Shown: one piece after another, positions 45,850-55,979 of the stretch
Layout: every line of letters begins with the position of its first letter
Numbering within the stretch: the stretch's first letter is position 1
Origin: Blastocatellia bacterium
Lineage (GTDB): Bacteria > Acidobacteriota > Blastocatellia > HR10
DNA length: 64,000 nucleotides
NCBI GenBank assembly: GCA_025055075.1
Contig: JANWYV010000013.1
Coordinates: 1 to 64,000 of the forward strand
Reading direction: 5' to 3'
Program-made: the position numbers and the translations under genes
Notes under the pieces: model-generated
What the model saw: only the letters and a program-made list of their open reading frames with translations
Database searches by the model: none
Told to the model about the DNA's origin: nothing

Positions 45850-47006
45850 ACGATCTCCCCTCGCCGACCGAAGAAGGCCTTCAGGGCTGGATAGACATCC
45901 TCCTTCCGATCAATCCGAACGCCCACGAAGCGGTCTTTGTTCTTGAGGCGCTCGTTGAAGATGGAGAGCAGCGCGCCGCTGGATCGCCGATAGCCGGCGT
46001 ACTCTTCCTCTCCGATCTCGCCATAGCCGAAGAGATTGCACGTGGCGATCAGCTCATCGGCCAGGCGAACGGCCTCGTCGTTGTCCGAATAGTAGTTATC
46101 CCCATCCGAGAAGTGGAAGGGATAGATGTTCCAATCCTTGGGATTGAATCGCTGGCGAATGATCTCCAGGGCGAGGCGATAGGCCGAACTGACGACCGTT
46201 CCGCCCGATTCCCCTTGTGTGAAGAATTGCTCCTCGGTCACCTCCTTCGCCTCAGTGTGATGCGTGATGAAGACGACCTTCACGTTGTCGTACTTCGTCC
46301 GCAGGAAGCGGACCATCCAGAAGTAGAACGAGCGCGCGATATACTTCTTGAACTCGCCCATGGAACCGGAGACGTCCATCATGGCGATGACGACAGCGTT
46401 GGTCTCGTAGCGGATCTCCTCATCCCAACTCTTGAAGCGTAGGTCCTCTTTGCGCAAGGGACCGATTTGCGCGCGGCCTGTCTCCTTGGCTATGCGCTTC
46501 ATGTTCTCCAGCAGCGTCCGCCGCTTATCGAGGTGGGGGAGAATACCCGTTTTGCGGACTTCGCCGAAGCGCAGCTGGCGCGAGTGAACGGCTTGTTTGC
46601 TCTTCTCCTCCAGGTAAGGAAGCTCGAGGTCCTCGAAGATGAGCTTGGCGATCTCATCAATTTCGACCTCGGCCTCGTAATAATCCACGCCCGGTTGATC
46701 GCCGGCTCCGGGACCGCGTCCGGGTCCCCATCCCTCCCCTTCGCGCCCGATCACGTCGCCGACGCGAGAATCGCCCGCGCCTTGCCCCACGTGCTTCTTC
46801 TTCCGGTAGTCGTAGCGGAACTTGTACTCTTCGAGGGAGCGAATAGGGATGCGGATGGTCTTCTTGCCGTCCGAGAGGATGATGGATTCGTTGGCGACGA
46901 TGGAGCCGAGATTCTTTCGGATCGCTTCGCGGACACGCTCCTTATGACGCTCTTGATCGAGATAGCCCTTCCGTTGCAACGACCAATCATGACGATGGAC
47001 ACGCAT
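45846..47006 (-). CDS. YeaH/YhbH family VWA-like protein (DUF444)
   Basis: The 386-residue protein shows the DUF444 pattern: an N-terminal [18 protein letters not shown], a basic-glycine middle region and a von Willebrand-like motif D-V-S-G-S-M-G (about 205). In Gram-negatives YeaH is paired with the PrkA kinase YeaG in starvation and nitrogen stress. In Bacillus YhbH is a sporulation protein. It lies 50 bases after prkA and overlaps spoVR. Confidence 0.93.
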   Translation of the reverse strand: MRVHRHDWSLQRKGYLDQERHKERVREAIRKNLGSIVANESIILSDGKKTIRIPIRSLEEYKFRYDYRKKKHVGQGAGDSRVGDVIGREGEGWGPGRGPGAGDQPGVDYYEAEVEIDEIAKLIFEDLELPYLEEKSKQAVHSRQLRFGEVRKTGILPHLDKRRTLLENMKRIAKETGRAQIGPLRKEDLRFKSWDEEIRYETNAVVIAMMDVSGSMGEFKKYIARSFYFWMVRFLRTKYDNVKVVFITHHTEAKEVTEEQFFTQGESGGTVVSSAYRLALEIIRQRFNPKDWNIYPFHFSDGDNYYSDNDEAVRLADELIATCNLFGYGEIGEEEYAGYRRSSGALLSIFNERLKNKDRFVGVRIDRKEDVYPALKAFFGRRGEIV

Positions 47007-47056
47007 AGGCCCTCCTCCGGCGGCCGCCGGGACCGCGCGCGGATCCTCCCACGCCC

Positions 47057-48991
47057 TCAGGCGCGGGAGAGCAAGGAGCCGACGTAATTGAGCAACTCAT
47101 TGGCGCAGACGGAGCAATACCCATGCTCTCGGATCAACCGATCGATCACCTCGTTGAGGCGTCGAAGCTGATCCGGATCAGCCGTCTTGCTCGTCGTCGT
47201 GATGCGCACGACGTCCTTCAAATCGGCGAAGATCTTCTTCTCAATCGCTTCGCGCAGGCGCTCGTGCGACTTGTAGTCGAATGTCCGCCCTTTGCGCGCG
47301 TAACTGGAGATGCGAATGAGGATCTCCTGCCGGAAAGCGTTCTTCGCGTTCTCGGAGATACCGATTTGTTCCTCGATCGAGCGCATCAACTTCTCGTCGG
47401 GATCAACCTCCTCCTCAGTGATCGGATCCTTGAGCTTCTCCTTATTGCAATAGGCCTCGACGTTATCGAGATATTTGTCGCAGAGGGTGCGGGCCATCTC
47501 CTCGAACGAATAGACGAAGGCGCGCTGGACTTCGTTCTTGGCGATCTCGTCGTATTCCTTCCGAACCATGGCGATGAGGTTCATGTAGCGCTCCCGATCC
47601 TCGGCGGAGATGCCCGTATGCTGATCGAACCCATCGCGGATGGCGCGCAGCGCGTCAATGGGGGTCAGACATGTGATCCCATCGCGCACCAAGGCGCTGG
47701 AGAGCCGATTGATGATGTAGCGCGGCGAGATGCCCTCCATCCCCTCGCGTTCGGCTTCCTCGCGCAGCTCCTTCACGTCCTTGGCCTTGAAATCGTCCAC
47801 GTCCTGGCCATCGTAGAGCTTCATCTTCTTGATGAGGTCAATGTTCTGGCGCTTGGAGGGGTGCAGGCGCGTGAGCACAGCGAACATCGCAGCCACGCGC
47901 AGCGTGTACGGCGCGATGTGCACGTGCTTGGGAGCTTCGCTCTGATCGAGGAGCTTCTTGTAGATCCGCTCCTCATCGGACACGCGCAAGTTATAGGGCA
48001 CCCGGATCACGATGATGCGATCTTGCAGCGCCTCGTTCTTCTTATTCGCGACGAAGGCATTGTACTCGTTCTCGTTCGTGTGCGAGACGATGACCTCATC
48101 GGCGTAGATCATGGCGAAGCGCCCGGTCTTGATGGACTGCTCTTGCGAGAGGGTGAGCAAACTATAGAGGAACTTCTCGTCGCACTTGAGCATTTCGATG
48201 AACTCCATGATGCCCCGGTTGGCGATGTTCAACTCGCCATCGAAGCGGTAGGCGCGGGGATCGGATTCCACGCCGACCTCGCCGATGACGGCCAGGTCCA
48301 CCGACCCCGTCAGCTCCGTGATGTCCTGGCTCTTCGGGTCCGACGGGGAGAAGGTCCCGATGCCGATGCGCTCCTTCTCGGAGAAGACAATACGCTCGAC
48401 CAGGACATCCTCGTGTCGGCCATGGTATACGTGTTCGAGATTGTACTGGCACCGCGGGCAGAGGTCGCCCTCGATGTAAATACCGTAGTGGCGCTCGATC
48501 TCCGGGCGCAAATCGTGGGGGATCAAGTGCAGCGGCTCCTCGTGCATGGGGCAGCCCTTGATCCCGTAGAGGGCGCCCTCATCGGTGCGAGTGTACTGCT
48601 CCAACCCGCGCTTGAGCAAGGTGACGATGGTGGACTTACCGCCGCCCACCGGCCCCATCAGCAGCAGGATGCGCTTGCGGACTTCCAGACGCTGCGCCGC
48701 TGATTTGAAGTACTCGACGATCTTCTCGATGGCCTCATCAATGCCGAACAGCTCCTTGGAGAAGAACTTGTAGCGCGTGATCTCGTTGGGCTGGCCCTCG
48801 TTGATCTTCTCCACGCCAGCGGCCAGGATCATATCGCAGATGCGCGCGTGCGCCAGGCGAGCGATCTTGGGATTCTGCGTCACCAGCTCGAAATACTCCC
48901 GGAAGGTGCCCTCCCATCGGAGCTTCTCGCGCTCCTGACGATGCCGTTCCAGAAGCTCGGCGATGTCCAGCTTCTTGTTCCTCTCCTCCAT
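47057..48991 (-). CDS. prkA: PrkA family serine protein kinase / AAA+ ATPase
   Basis: PrkA proteins are AAA+ ATPases with a C-terminal kinase-like or protease-like region that respond to stress. The 644-residue protein has Walker A G-P-V-G-G-G-K-S-T (about 115), the segment D-K-R-I-L-L-L-M before it in altered form (VRKRILLLM), a zinc-ribbon-like C-P-R-C-Q-Y and the family segments EFIEMLKCDEKFLYSLL and GITCLTPIDALRAIRDG. It is the first gene of the trio with YeaH and SpoVR, and a promoter is visible upstream. Confidence 0.95.
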   Translation of the reverse strand: MEERNKKLDIAELLERHRQEREKLRWEGTFREYFELVTQNPKIARLAHARICDMILAAGVEKINEGQPNEITRYKFFSKELFGIDEAIEKIVEYFKSAAQRLEVRKRILLLMGPVGGGKSTIVTLLKRGLEQYTRTDEGALYGIKGCPMHEEPLHLIPHDLRPEIERHYGIYIEGDLCPRCQYNLEHVYHGRHEDVLVERIVFSEKERIGIGTFSPSDPKSQDITELTGSVDLAVIGEVGVESDPRAYRFDGELNIANRGIMEFIEMLKCDEKFLYSLLTLSQEQSIKTGRFAMIYADEVIVSHTNENEYNAFVANKKNEALQDRIIVIRVPYNLRVSDEERIYKKLLDQSEAPKHVHIAPYTLRVAAMFAVLTRLHPSKRQNIDLIKKMKLYDGQDVDDFKAKDVKELREEAEREGMEGISPRYIINRLSSALVRDGITCLTPIDALRAIRDGFDQHTGISAEDRERYMNLIAMVRKEYDEIAKNEVQRAFVYSFEEMARTLCDKYLDNVEAYCNKEKLKDPITEEEVDPDEKLMRSIEEQIGISENAKNAFRQEILIRISSYARKGRTFDYKSHERLREAIEKKIFADLKDVVRITTTSKTADPDQLRRLNEVIDRLIREHGYCSVCANELLNYVGSLLSRA

Positions 48992-49175
48992 ACGCCTCTC
49001 CTCCCCGCCCGTCTCCGCTCATGGGGAGCGGATGGACGTCTCCCGAGGAAAAAAATCTCCGGATCTCAAAAGAGCGAGTGGTTTGGTCCCAAAGATCAGC
49101 GTGAGAATCCCGCTGCGACGTCGTCAATCAACGTTTGGCGTGCTCAGGCCCGACGCGCGAGCCTGATCGGCAGTT

Positions 49176-49204
49176 AGTATACATGAAGCCGCTTCACGGC
49201 TCAA
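49176..49204 (-). promoter_or_regulatory. Promoter of the prkA-yeaH-spoVR operon
   Basis: On the minus strand TTGAGC (49199-49204) and TATACT (49176-49181) are 17 bases apart. The -35 lies in the last codons of truB. A message started here would have a leader of about 180 bases before prkA. Confidence 0.65.
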
Positions 49205-50114
49205 GCACCACGCGCGGTTGGATCCGGCCACGTTCGGGCTCGCTCTCACCGACGGCCACCAACCGCCCCCATGCGTCCAGAAGTCGGACATACGTTCGAT
49301 GCTGGAACCCGCGTCCTGGGATGGCATGGCCGTGGAGCACGCGGCGCACATCCAACTCCGAGAGCCGCAGTGCGGGCATCTCCGGCAGAGCCTCCGAAAG
49401 CGGAATGAGGGCTTCGGCCGCCCGCCCCTCTCGGGCGAGCGCCTCGAAGGTCTCGAGCGAGAGCGCCTGCGCGAGCGTGAACTCGCCCACGGCCGTTCGC
49501 ACCAATCCGTGCAGATGGGCGCCGCAGCCTAAGCGCTGCCCAATGTCATGGGCCAGCGTGCGCACGTAGGTTCCGGCCGAACAGCGCACGCGCATCGTGA
49601 ATTCTGCCGTTCCGTCCTCAAAGCGACGAATCTTAGCCCCGTCCTCCTCCACCAACTCCAACTCTTCAATTCGCACGCGAATGGGCGCGCGCTCCACCGA
49701 CTGGCCACGTCGCGCCAATTTGTAAAGGCGAACGCCCCCTTTCTTCTTGGCCGAGTACATGGGCGGAATCTGCTCGTACTCTCCCCGAAATTCGGCGAGC
49801 ACGCGCTCGATGTCCGCTTCCGTGATGGACGCGGTCTCGCGCAACGGGGTCGTCGGTTTCCCCGTCGCGTCATGCGTCTCTGTAGCGAATCCCAGACGCA
49901 CGCGCGCGCGATACTCCTTGTCGCGCGCCGTGAGGAAGCGCTGCAGCCGCGCGGCCTTCCCCACGCAGAGCACGAGCACGCCGGTCGCGATCGGATCGAG
50001 CGTCCCCGTGTGCCCGATCCGTCTCATCCGCAGCGCGCGTCGCACCCGCTGCACGACATCGTGCGAAGTCAGCCCCGCTGGCTTATCAATGACCAGAATG
50101 CCATGCAGTTCCAT
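49194..50114 (-). CDS. truB: tRNA pseudouridine-55 synthase
   Basis: TruB makes pseudouridine at position 55 in the T loop of nearly all tRNAs. The 306-residue protein has the catalytic motif G-H-T-G-T-L-D-P-I-A-T-G (Asp near residue 41), the K-P-x-G-x-T-S-H-D-V-V segment and a C-terminal PUA-like region. The ATG at 50114 overlaps the upstream stop (TGATG); the longer frame to 50162 runs into the nuclease-like gene. No infB or rbfA is beside it, unlike in many genomes. Confidence 0.96.
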   Translation of the reverse strand: MELHGILVIDKPAGLTSHDVVQRVRRALRMRRIGHTGTLDPIATGVLVLCVGKAARLQRFLTARDKEYRARVRLGFATETHDATGKPTTPLRETASITEADIERVLAEFRGEYEQIPPMYSAKKKGGVRLYKLARRGQSVERAPIRVRIEELELVEEDGAKIRRFEDGTAEFTMRVRCSAGTYVRTLAHDIGQRLGCGAHLHGLVRTAVGEFTLAQALSLETFEALAREGRAAEALIPLSEALPEMPALRLSELDVRRVLHGHAIPGRGFQHRTYVRLLDAWGRLVAVGESEPERGRIQPRVVLEP

Positions 50115-51604
50115 CACGCGTTCGCTCGCTCCCGATAGACAACCCGCACGCCCTTTCGCCACTCCTCCGCAATCCCAATTTTATAGACGGGGACGCGGGG
50201 GTCAATCCAGCGCACCACTCGATCGAACATCGGATGGAAGCGCAAAAACGGCGCGACAATGAGCACGAGCGTCGGCCGATCGGCGATCTTCAGGCCCGGG
50301 AAATAGCCGCGTCGCGTGATCTCCCCGCGGCGCCGATGCCATTCGACTCGCAACCAGTACTCCGCGGCCTGCATCGGCGCTTCCACATCCTCTTCGGTCT
50401 TCAGCTCGAGGAGCGCGAGTTGTCCATCGTCGGTGATCCCCAACAGGTCTACAAGGCCATATCGCTCCGTCTCGGAGACCGGAATTTGCGGATAGAGAAA
50501 ACGCGGATCCAGTCGCGGATCCACGCGACGCACATCCTCGCGGATCACCTCTTCCAACCACCGTTCGGCTTGAAGGCGATAAGCGGGATGCGTTTTCTCC
50601 TGGCTCTCCGGATGACGGATGCGGGCGATCTCGTGAACGAAGCGCTCAAACTCCTCCCAGTTGTCGCGGAGAGGGCGCTTGTTGGCACCGAGGCCGAAGA
50701 AGAGCCGATCGCGCGAGAGGCGAGCGATCTCCAATCCGCGAAGGCGCAGAGATTCTACGGCGGAGCCCGGACGCCGAGCGACGCGCAAGAGTCCGGGGAC
50801 GAGCGCCATCGCGCGATCGCGCAGAGGATGCGGGGGAAGCTCAGTGATAGGACGTGGCAAGCGCATCTGGCGCGGATCGAACAACGCTCCTTGGTCGAAA
50901 GGGGTCACCGCCGTGAGTGTGCCCTGCTGCTCATCCACTTCGTAGAGGTCCAAGCGCGGTCCATCTGACCGCAGCACCGTCAAGCGTCGCGCCACCGTCG
51001 TCGCTCTTCCTTTGGGCGCGAAGAATACGAGCCGTCGCGCCTCAGCGCCTGATGCGGAACTCGCGGCCTGTTCCCACCAGATGAGGCCAGCCGTCACCAA
51101 ACCCTCGATGCGCGTCGGCGGCTCGCCCAAATTCACTGCAATGGCGATCGCCCGTTCCCCCCTCCGTGTGAAGATCAAGCGCGTGTAGGCCCCCGAGAGG
51201 TGATGCGCGTCGTCGCGATGCGTCGCCACGTACTCGATGCGCGCGCCCAACTCGCGCTCGATCAGCCGACCCAGCACGTTGGCGAAGGTGCGCCGTCGTT
51301 CCTCAATCGCCTCCCCGCCGGCGCTCTCAGCCGATGCGATCTCCAACGTCGCCGTTCGTCCCGGCCTCCGTTCGAGTCGCAGGAGGAGGCGCTCGCCCCG
51401 AATCTCATACGCCTCGACGCGCCAGCATTCGGAGAACTCCTCGCCCCAGAGGAAGAGGATCAGTCTCCCGAATTCGAACGAGACCGAGATCTGCTCATCT
51501 CGCACCCGCTTCGGCGGCCCACCATCGAGCCGGCATACCCATTCCGACCGACGCGCCAGGAACGCCGAGATGTCATAGCGCGCATGCGCGGGATCGAAGA
51601 GCAT
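50114..51604 (-). CDS. Large protein with a C-terminal PD-(D/E)XK-like nuclease domain
   Basis: I do not recognise this 496-residue protein as a whole. Near residue 405 it reads Y-G-L-V-D-L-L-G-I-T-D-D-G, and then L-A-L-L-E-L-K-T-E-E-D, followed by Q-A-A-E-Y-W: the D...E-x-K layout of PD-(D/E)XK nucleases such as NucS/RecB-like families. Residues 1-380 are charged with mixed alpha/beta character. It is translationally coupled to truB and lies 57 bases after topA. It might act in DNA repair or in RNA handling. Confidence 0.7.
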   Translation of the reverse strand: MLFDPAHARYDISAFLARRSEWVCRLDGGPPKRVRDEQISVSFEFGRLILFLWGEEFSECWRVEAYEIRGERLLLRLERRPGRTATLEIASAESAGGEAIEERRRTFANVLGRLIERELGARIEYVATHRDDAHHLSGAYTRLIFTRRGERAIAIAVNLGEPPTRIEGLVTAGLIWWEQAASSASGAEARRLVFFAPKGRATTVARRLTVLRSDGPRLDLYEVDEQQGTLTAVTPFDQGALFDPRQMRLPRPITELPPHPLRDRAMALVPGLLRVARRPGSAVESLRLRGLEIARLSRDRLFFGLGANKRPLRDNWEEFERFVHEIARIRHPESQEKTHPAYRLQAERWLEEVIREDVRRVDPRLDPRFLYPQIPVSETERYGLVDLLGITDDGQLALLELKTEEDVEAPMQAAEYWLRVEWHRRRGEITRRGYFPGLKIADRPTLVLIVAPFLRFHPMFDRVVRWIDPRVPVYKIGIAEEWRKGVRVVYRERANA

Positions 51605-51661
51605 GATGCGTTCCAGATCAGGAGAGAATGCACCGTATCGGAGCTCACCTCTTTGAGGCCC

Positions 51662-54133
51662 TCACGATCGAACCAGAGTGGAGGGGACGGTCTCTTCTTC
51701 CACAACGGCTTCGCGGTAGGAGCATTCCGACCGATGGCAGTACTGAATGCGCTCTTTTCGCCGCGTCACTTTCTCCAGCAAGAAGGATGCTCCGCATTGT
51801 GGGCACGCACGGTTCACTGGACGATCCCACACGGTGAAGGAACATTGAGGATACGCGCTGCAGCCATAGAAAATCCGACCTCGACGGGAACGTCGGACGA
51901 CCAATTCCCCTTGGCAATCGGGCCTCGGACAAGGAATGCCCAGCGTCTCAAGCTTGACATAAGGGCAAGCCGGGCGCCGACTACAGGCGATGTATTCACC
52001 ATACGGTCCCTGCCGCGCTACGAGCGGAGCCCCACATTCCGGGCACGGCTCGTCTAAAGTCCGATCGGGAGCCGCCAATTGTCCATCTCGCTGAATGCGT
52101 CGGGTATTCGTGCACTCGGGATATCCCGTGCAGGCGAGGAACGGCCCGAATCGGCTCTGTCGGAGCACCATCTTGCGGCCACACTTCTCGCACGTGATCT
52201 CCTCGAAGCCTCCTCCCTCTTCCTCCGGTGAAGAGAGCTTTTGCGTCGTCCCACAAGAGGGACAAGCCAGAAACGGCCCATAGCGCCCGATCTTCTTCAC
52301 CATAGATGTCCCGCAGGCGGGGCATTGCTCATCAGTCTCAACGCCCTTGCGCACATCCTCCATCTCGCGCTCGGCACGCGCCAGATCGGCCGCGAATTTC
52401 TTGTAGAAGTCCCTGAGGACCTTCACCCAACTGACGCGCCCTTCCTCGACCTTATCCAGCTCCGCCTCCATCTCCGCCGTGTACTCGACGTCGAAGATGT
52501 CCGTGAAATGCTCCACGAGCAGATCGCATACGAGCCGTCCCAGCGCCGTCGGTTTGAATCGTCCGTTCACCTTCTGAACGTAGGCGCGGTCCTGGATGAT
52601 GCTCAGGATTTGCGCATAAGTGGAGGGACGTCCGATGCCGTTCTCCTCAAGTGCCTTGACGAGCGAGGCCTCAGTATAGCGAGGCGGCGGTTGCGTGAAA
52701 TGTTGCTCGGGCAGCAGCTCAAGGAGCGTCAACTTCTCCCCAACTTCCACCTTGGGCAAAACCGCAGTGGCCTCCTCTTCTTCCTCGTTCTCCTTCTCCT
52801 CCTTCGCCTCCTCGTAGACGGTCAAAAAGCCAGAGAACCGAAGGACAGATCCCGTCGCGCGGAAGGTGAATGTCCCCGCGCGGATCTCGAGGACCGTTTG
52901 ATCGAAGAGGGCAGGCTTCATTTGCGAAGCGACGAACCGCTGCCAGATGAGTTTGTAGAGCGCCAACTCGTCGCGGCTGAGATACGGTGCGACCTGCTCA
53001 GGGGTGCGGAAGACCGACGTCGGACGAATCGCTTCATGCGCGTCTTGCGCGTCTTTCTTCGTGCGATAGATGTGAGGTTCCTCAGGGAGCAACTCCTCGC
53101 CATAGCGTTCGGCGATGAAGCGGCGCACTTCGGCCAGAGCCGTCTCCGAGACCCGCGTCGAATCCGTCCGCATGTAGGTGATGAGTCCCACGCTCCCCTC
53201 GGGACCGAGATCCACGCCCTCGTACAGCTTCTGCGCCAGGCTCATCGTTTTCTTCACCGAGAAGCGCAGCCGACGAGCAGCTTCCTGCTGCAATTTGCTG
53301 GTCGTGAACGGGGGGACAGGATGGCGCTTCTTCTCCTTCCTCTCCACCGATGCGACGACGAACTCGCTCTCGGAGAGCTGGCGCACCAGCTCTTGGGCTT
53401 CCTCCTCCGTTCGAATGTGCCGCTCGGTCGGGCGAACGCCCTGCTCGAACTCGCTCGTCTTGAGGGCCTGCTCCCCGATGCGGACCAGTCGCGCCACGAA
53501 GGGAGGCGGCTCAGCCGCCGAGAGGCGCGCGCCCAGTGTCCAATATTCGGTCGGGACGAACCGTTCGATCTCGCGCTCGCGCTCGACGATCAACCGCAAG
53601 GCGACCGATTGCACGCGTCCGGCTGAAAGCCCACGCCGCACTTTCTTCCATAACAGCGGACTCACCAGATAGCCGACGAGCCGATCCAAAATGCGCCGCG
53701 CTTGCTGCGCTTCGACCTTGTGACGATCAATCGTCCCAGGATGTTGAAACGCCTCGCGCACGGCATGCGGCGTGATCTCATGAAACAGGACTCGGTAGAC
53801 CGGCTTCTCCTCGCGCGGACCGACCAACTCCTCCTTCAGGTGTTGACAAATGGCTTCTCCCTCACGATCGGGATCGGCCGCCAGATAGATCGCCTCGGCC
53901 TCGCGCGCCGCCCGCTTCAACTCGGCCAAGATCTTCTGATTGTTCTTCTTGACCTCATCGGGGATGATGACGTAGGTCGGGCGGAAGTCATTCTCGATGT
54001 CGACGCCTAATTCCTTCTCGGGCAGGTCCTTGATGTGCCCGACCGAGGCCATGACGGTGAATTCTCGACCGAGATACTTGTTGATCGTCCTGGCCTTGGC
54101 GGGCGATTCGACGATGACGAGTTTCTTCGCCAT
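51662..54133 (-). CDS. topA: DNA topoisomerase I (type IA)
   Basis: TopA relaxes negative supercoils by a transient single-strand break. The 823-residue protein has the TOPRIM start (KKLVIVESPAKARTINKYLG), the D-P-D-R-E-G-E metal motif and the active tyrosine in G-L-I-T-Y-M-R-T-D-S-T-R. The C-terminus, from about residue 610, carries five Cys4-type zinc-binding modules, more than the three of E. coli. It is one base after dprA, a widespread dprA-topA order. Confidence 0.97.
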   Translation of the reverse strand: MAKKLVIVESPAKARTINKYLGREFTVMASVGHIKDLPEKELGVDIENDFRPTYVIIPDEVKKNNQKILAELKRAAREAEAIYLAADPDREGEAICQHLKEELVGPREEKPVYRVLFHEITPHAVREAFQHPGTIDRHKVEAQQARRILDRLVGYLVSPLLWKKVRRGLSAGRVQSVALRLIVEREREIERFVPTEYWTLGARLSAAEPPPFVARLVRIGEQALKTSEFEQGVRPTERHIRTEEEAQELVRQLSESEFVVASVERKEKKRHPVPPFTTSKLQQEAARRLRFSVKKTMSLAQKLYEGVDLGPEGSVGLITYMRTDSTRVSETALAEVRRFIAERYGEELLPEEPHIYRTKKDAQDAHEAIRPTSVFRTPEQVAPYLSRDELALYKLIWQRFVASQMKPALFDQTVLEIRAGTFTFRATGSVLRFSGFLTVYEEAKEEKENEEEEEATAVLPKVEVGEKLTLLELLPEQHFTQPPPRYTEASLVKALEENGIGRPSTYAQILSIIQDRAYVQKVNGRFKPTALGRLVCDLLVEHFTDIFDVEYTAEMEAELDKVEEGRVSWVKVLRDFYKKFAADLARAEREMEDVRKGVETDEQCPACGTSMVKKIGRYGPFLACPSCGTTQKLSSPEEEGGGFEEITCEKCGRKMVLRQSRFGPFLACTGYPECTNTRRIQRDGQLAAPDRTLDEPCPECGAPLVARQGPYGEYIACSRRPACPYVKLETLGIPCPRPDCQGELVVRRSRRGRIFYGCSAYPQCSFTVWDRPVNRACPQCGASFLLEKVTRRKERIQYCHRSECSYREAVVEEETVPSTLVRS

Positions 54134-54134
54134 G

Positions 54135-55253
54135 TCACAACTTCTTCACGAACTGCTTTCCCGGCAACTGTCTGATTCTATCTTTCACTTCGAGCTCGAG
54201 CAAGATGCGCATCAGCTCGGGCACGGCCAGACCACTGCGCTGCAGCAGCTCATCAATGTGCGTCGGCACGTCAAAGTGCAGCAGCTCCAAGACGCGCTGC
54301 TCGTGCTCATCCAGCGGCAGGTGCGGTTGCGTCGGAGCGGCCGGCGCTACCTCGGATTCGCGACGCAAGATCTCTTTCCGGACATCCAGCGGCAGCTCCT
54401 CGACGACATCGCGCCAATACTGCACGAGCTTCGCTCCGCATTTGATCAAGTAGTTGGGGCCGTAGCTCCGAGGCGAGGTGATCGGCCCGGGAACGGCAAA
54501 GACCTCGCGATCTTGCTCGAGCGCCAGACGAGCCGTGATGAGCGAGCCGCTATGCTCAGCGGCTTCCACGACGACCACGCCCAAGCTCATCCCGCTGATG
54601 ATCCGATTCCGAAACGGGAAATTCTGCGGTAGCGGCGAGACGCCCGTCGGGAATTCCGACACCAACACACCGTGTTGACGAACCTCCTCGGCCAACGCCC
54701 GATGCTCGCGTGGATACACGATGTCCAATCCCGTGCCGAAGACGGCGACCGTGCGACCTTTCGCCTCGAGCGCTCCGCGATGCGCCGCCGCATCAATGCC
54801 ACGCGCGAACCCGGAGACGATCACCAAGCCGCGCCCCGCCAGATCGCGCGCTAGCTCCGTCGCCACGTTCACCCCATAGGGAGATGGACGACGCGTCCCC
54901 ACGATCGCGAGTGCTGGCGCCGCGAGCGCGTCCACCTGTCCGAGCGCGTAGAGCACGATCGGCGGATCGTAGATGCGCCGCAGCAGCGGCGGATAGCGCG
55001 GATCTTCGAGCGTGAGCACCTCGGCGCCGAGCTTCTCCAGCTTCGCTAGTTCTTCCTCCGCCCGCCGTCGTGGCTCTTCCGAACGAATCCGATCGATCAC
55101 CTCGTCCTCTAACCCGAACGCCTGCAGCTCCGATCGCGAAGCGGCGAAGACATTCGTCGGCGAGCCGAAGCGCTCCAGTAAGCGCCCGGCCGTGCGCGAT
55201 CCGATGCCAGTCACCAAGCTCAACGCCACCCAATCTCGCACTTCCGCGCCCAT
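54135..55253 (-). CDS. dprA: DNA-processing protein A
   Basis: DprA binds incoming single-stranded DNA during transformation and loads RecA. The 372-residue protein has a helical N-terminal domain (ALSLVTGIGSRTAGRLLERFG), the Rossmann-like core with V-G-T-R-R-P-S-x-Y-G, V-S-G-F-A-R-G-I-D-A-A-A-H and F-G-T-G-L-D-x-x-Y-P, and a C-terminal winged helix. The start at 55253 is chosen for family fit, as the longer frame to 55355 has an unrelated N-terminus. It precedes topA by one base. Confidence 0.95.
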   Translation of the reverse strand: MGAEVRDWVALSLVTGIGSRTAGRLLERFGSPTNVFAASRSELQAFGLEDEVIDRIRSEEPRRRAEEELAKLEKLGAEVLTLEDPRYPPLLRRIYDPPIVLYALGQVDALAAPALAIVGTRRPSPYGVNVATELARDLAGRGLVIVSGFARGIDAAAHRGALEAKGRTVAVFGTGLDIVYPREHRALAEEVRQHGVLVSEFPTGVSPLPQNFPFRNRIISGMSLGVVVVEAAEHSGSLITARLALEQDREVFAVPGPITSPRSYGPNYLIKCGAKLVQYWRDVVEELPLDVRKEILRRESEVAPAAPTQPHLPLDEHEQRVLELLHFDVPTHIDELLQRSGLAVPELMRILLELEVKDRIRQLPGKQFVKKL

Positions 55254-55364
55254 GGCGTTTTGCCTACGGGAGAAAGCGTTCTCGCCCCTCGCCTTTCCCC
55301 ACGCGCGCGAGACATCTGGGAATTTACCAGAGGACGCGAAGGAACACAATGGCACGTCCTCTCG

Positions 55365-55955
55365 CTACAGCGTCCCCAGGAGCCAATCCCAAAGCGGCGT
55401 CGTCACGCCAAAGCGCGTGCGCTCCCCTTCCTGATGATGGCGCTGATGATGACGTCGCATGGCGCGCATCCAAGGGGTTCGGGGATTCCCGAAATGCGCG
55501 ACATAGTGCGTGAATTCGTAGAACAGATATCCCCCCCACAGGCCGAGCAGAAGCGTCACCGCCTTCGGCCAGGAGCCCAGGATGCCTAGAAAAAGCAGGA
55601 AGAAGAACGCGCTCACCGATGCGCTCGCTGAAAAGCGAATGAAGTTCGAGCCCACGACGTGCGACGCCTCGTGATGAACGCCGTGGGCGAGATAGAGGAA
55701 AGCGCGCATTCGCGCCGAGCGCGCGCGAATGTGCAGCCCCCGATGGATGACATATTCCAAGAGGGACCAAAGCAAGAGGCCCACGATGGCGAGCCCAAGC
55801 AGGGATGGCCATGCCGATGGCGCCTGTCCCACGGCCGCCGCGCCGAGAACGATTCCCCCACCGGCGTAGAAGAAAAAGGGCCGGAAGTGAGCGCGACACG
55901 CGCGAAACCATCCTAGCGCATGATCGTCGCGATTCTGCCTCATGAGCTTCGTCAT
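55365..55955 (-). CDS. Fatty acid hydroxylase / sterol desaturase family membrane protein
   Basis: The 196-residue protein has four membrane segments and the histidine boxes of the di-iron hydroxylase superfamily: H-R-G-L-H, H-G-V-H-H, H-Y-V-A-H and H-H-Q-R-H-H. Such enzymes hydroxylate fatty acyl chains, sterols or hopanoids with O2. The substrate is unknown. The start is not firm, as a second ATG lies four codons later at 55943. The gene begins 24 bases after the tRNA-Sec CCA end and may be read from the same transcript. Confidence 0.85.
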   Translation of the reverse strand: MTKLMRQNRDDHALGWFRACRAHFRPFFFYAGGGIVLGAAAVGQAPSAWPSLLGLAIVGLLLWSLLEYVIHRGLHIRARSARMRAFLYLAHGVHHEASHVVGSNFIRFSASASVSAFFFLLFLGILGSWPKAVTLLLGLWGGYLFYEFTHYVAHFGNPRTPWMRAMRRHHQRHHQEGERTRFGVTTPLWDWLLGTL

Positions 55956-55979
55956 CGTGCAGCGGGCTCACAATCTGTC

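Noticed and set aside
47123-48703. A 526-codon open frame on the plus strand
   Set aside because: It is wholly antisense to prkA, which has clear family motifs; no ribosome site or known domain.
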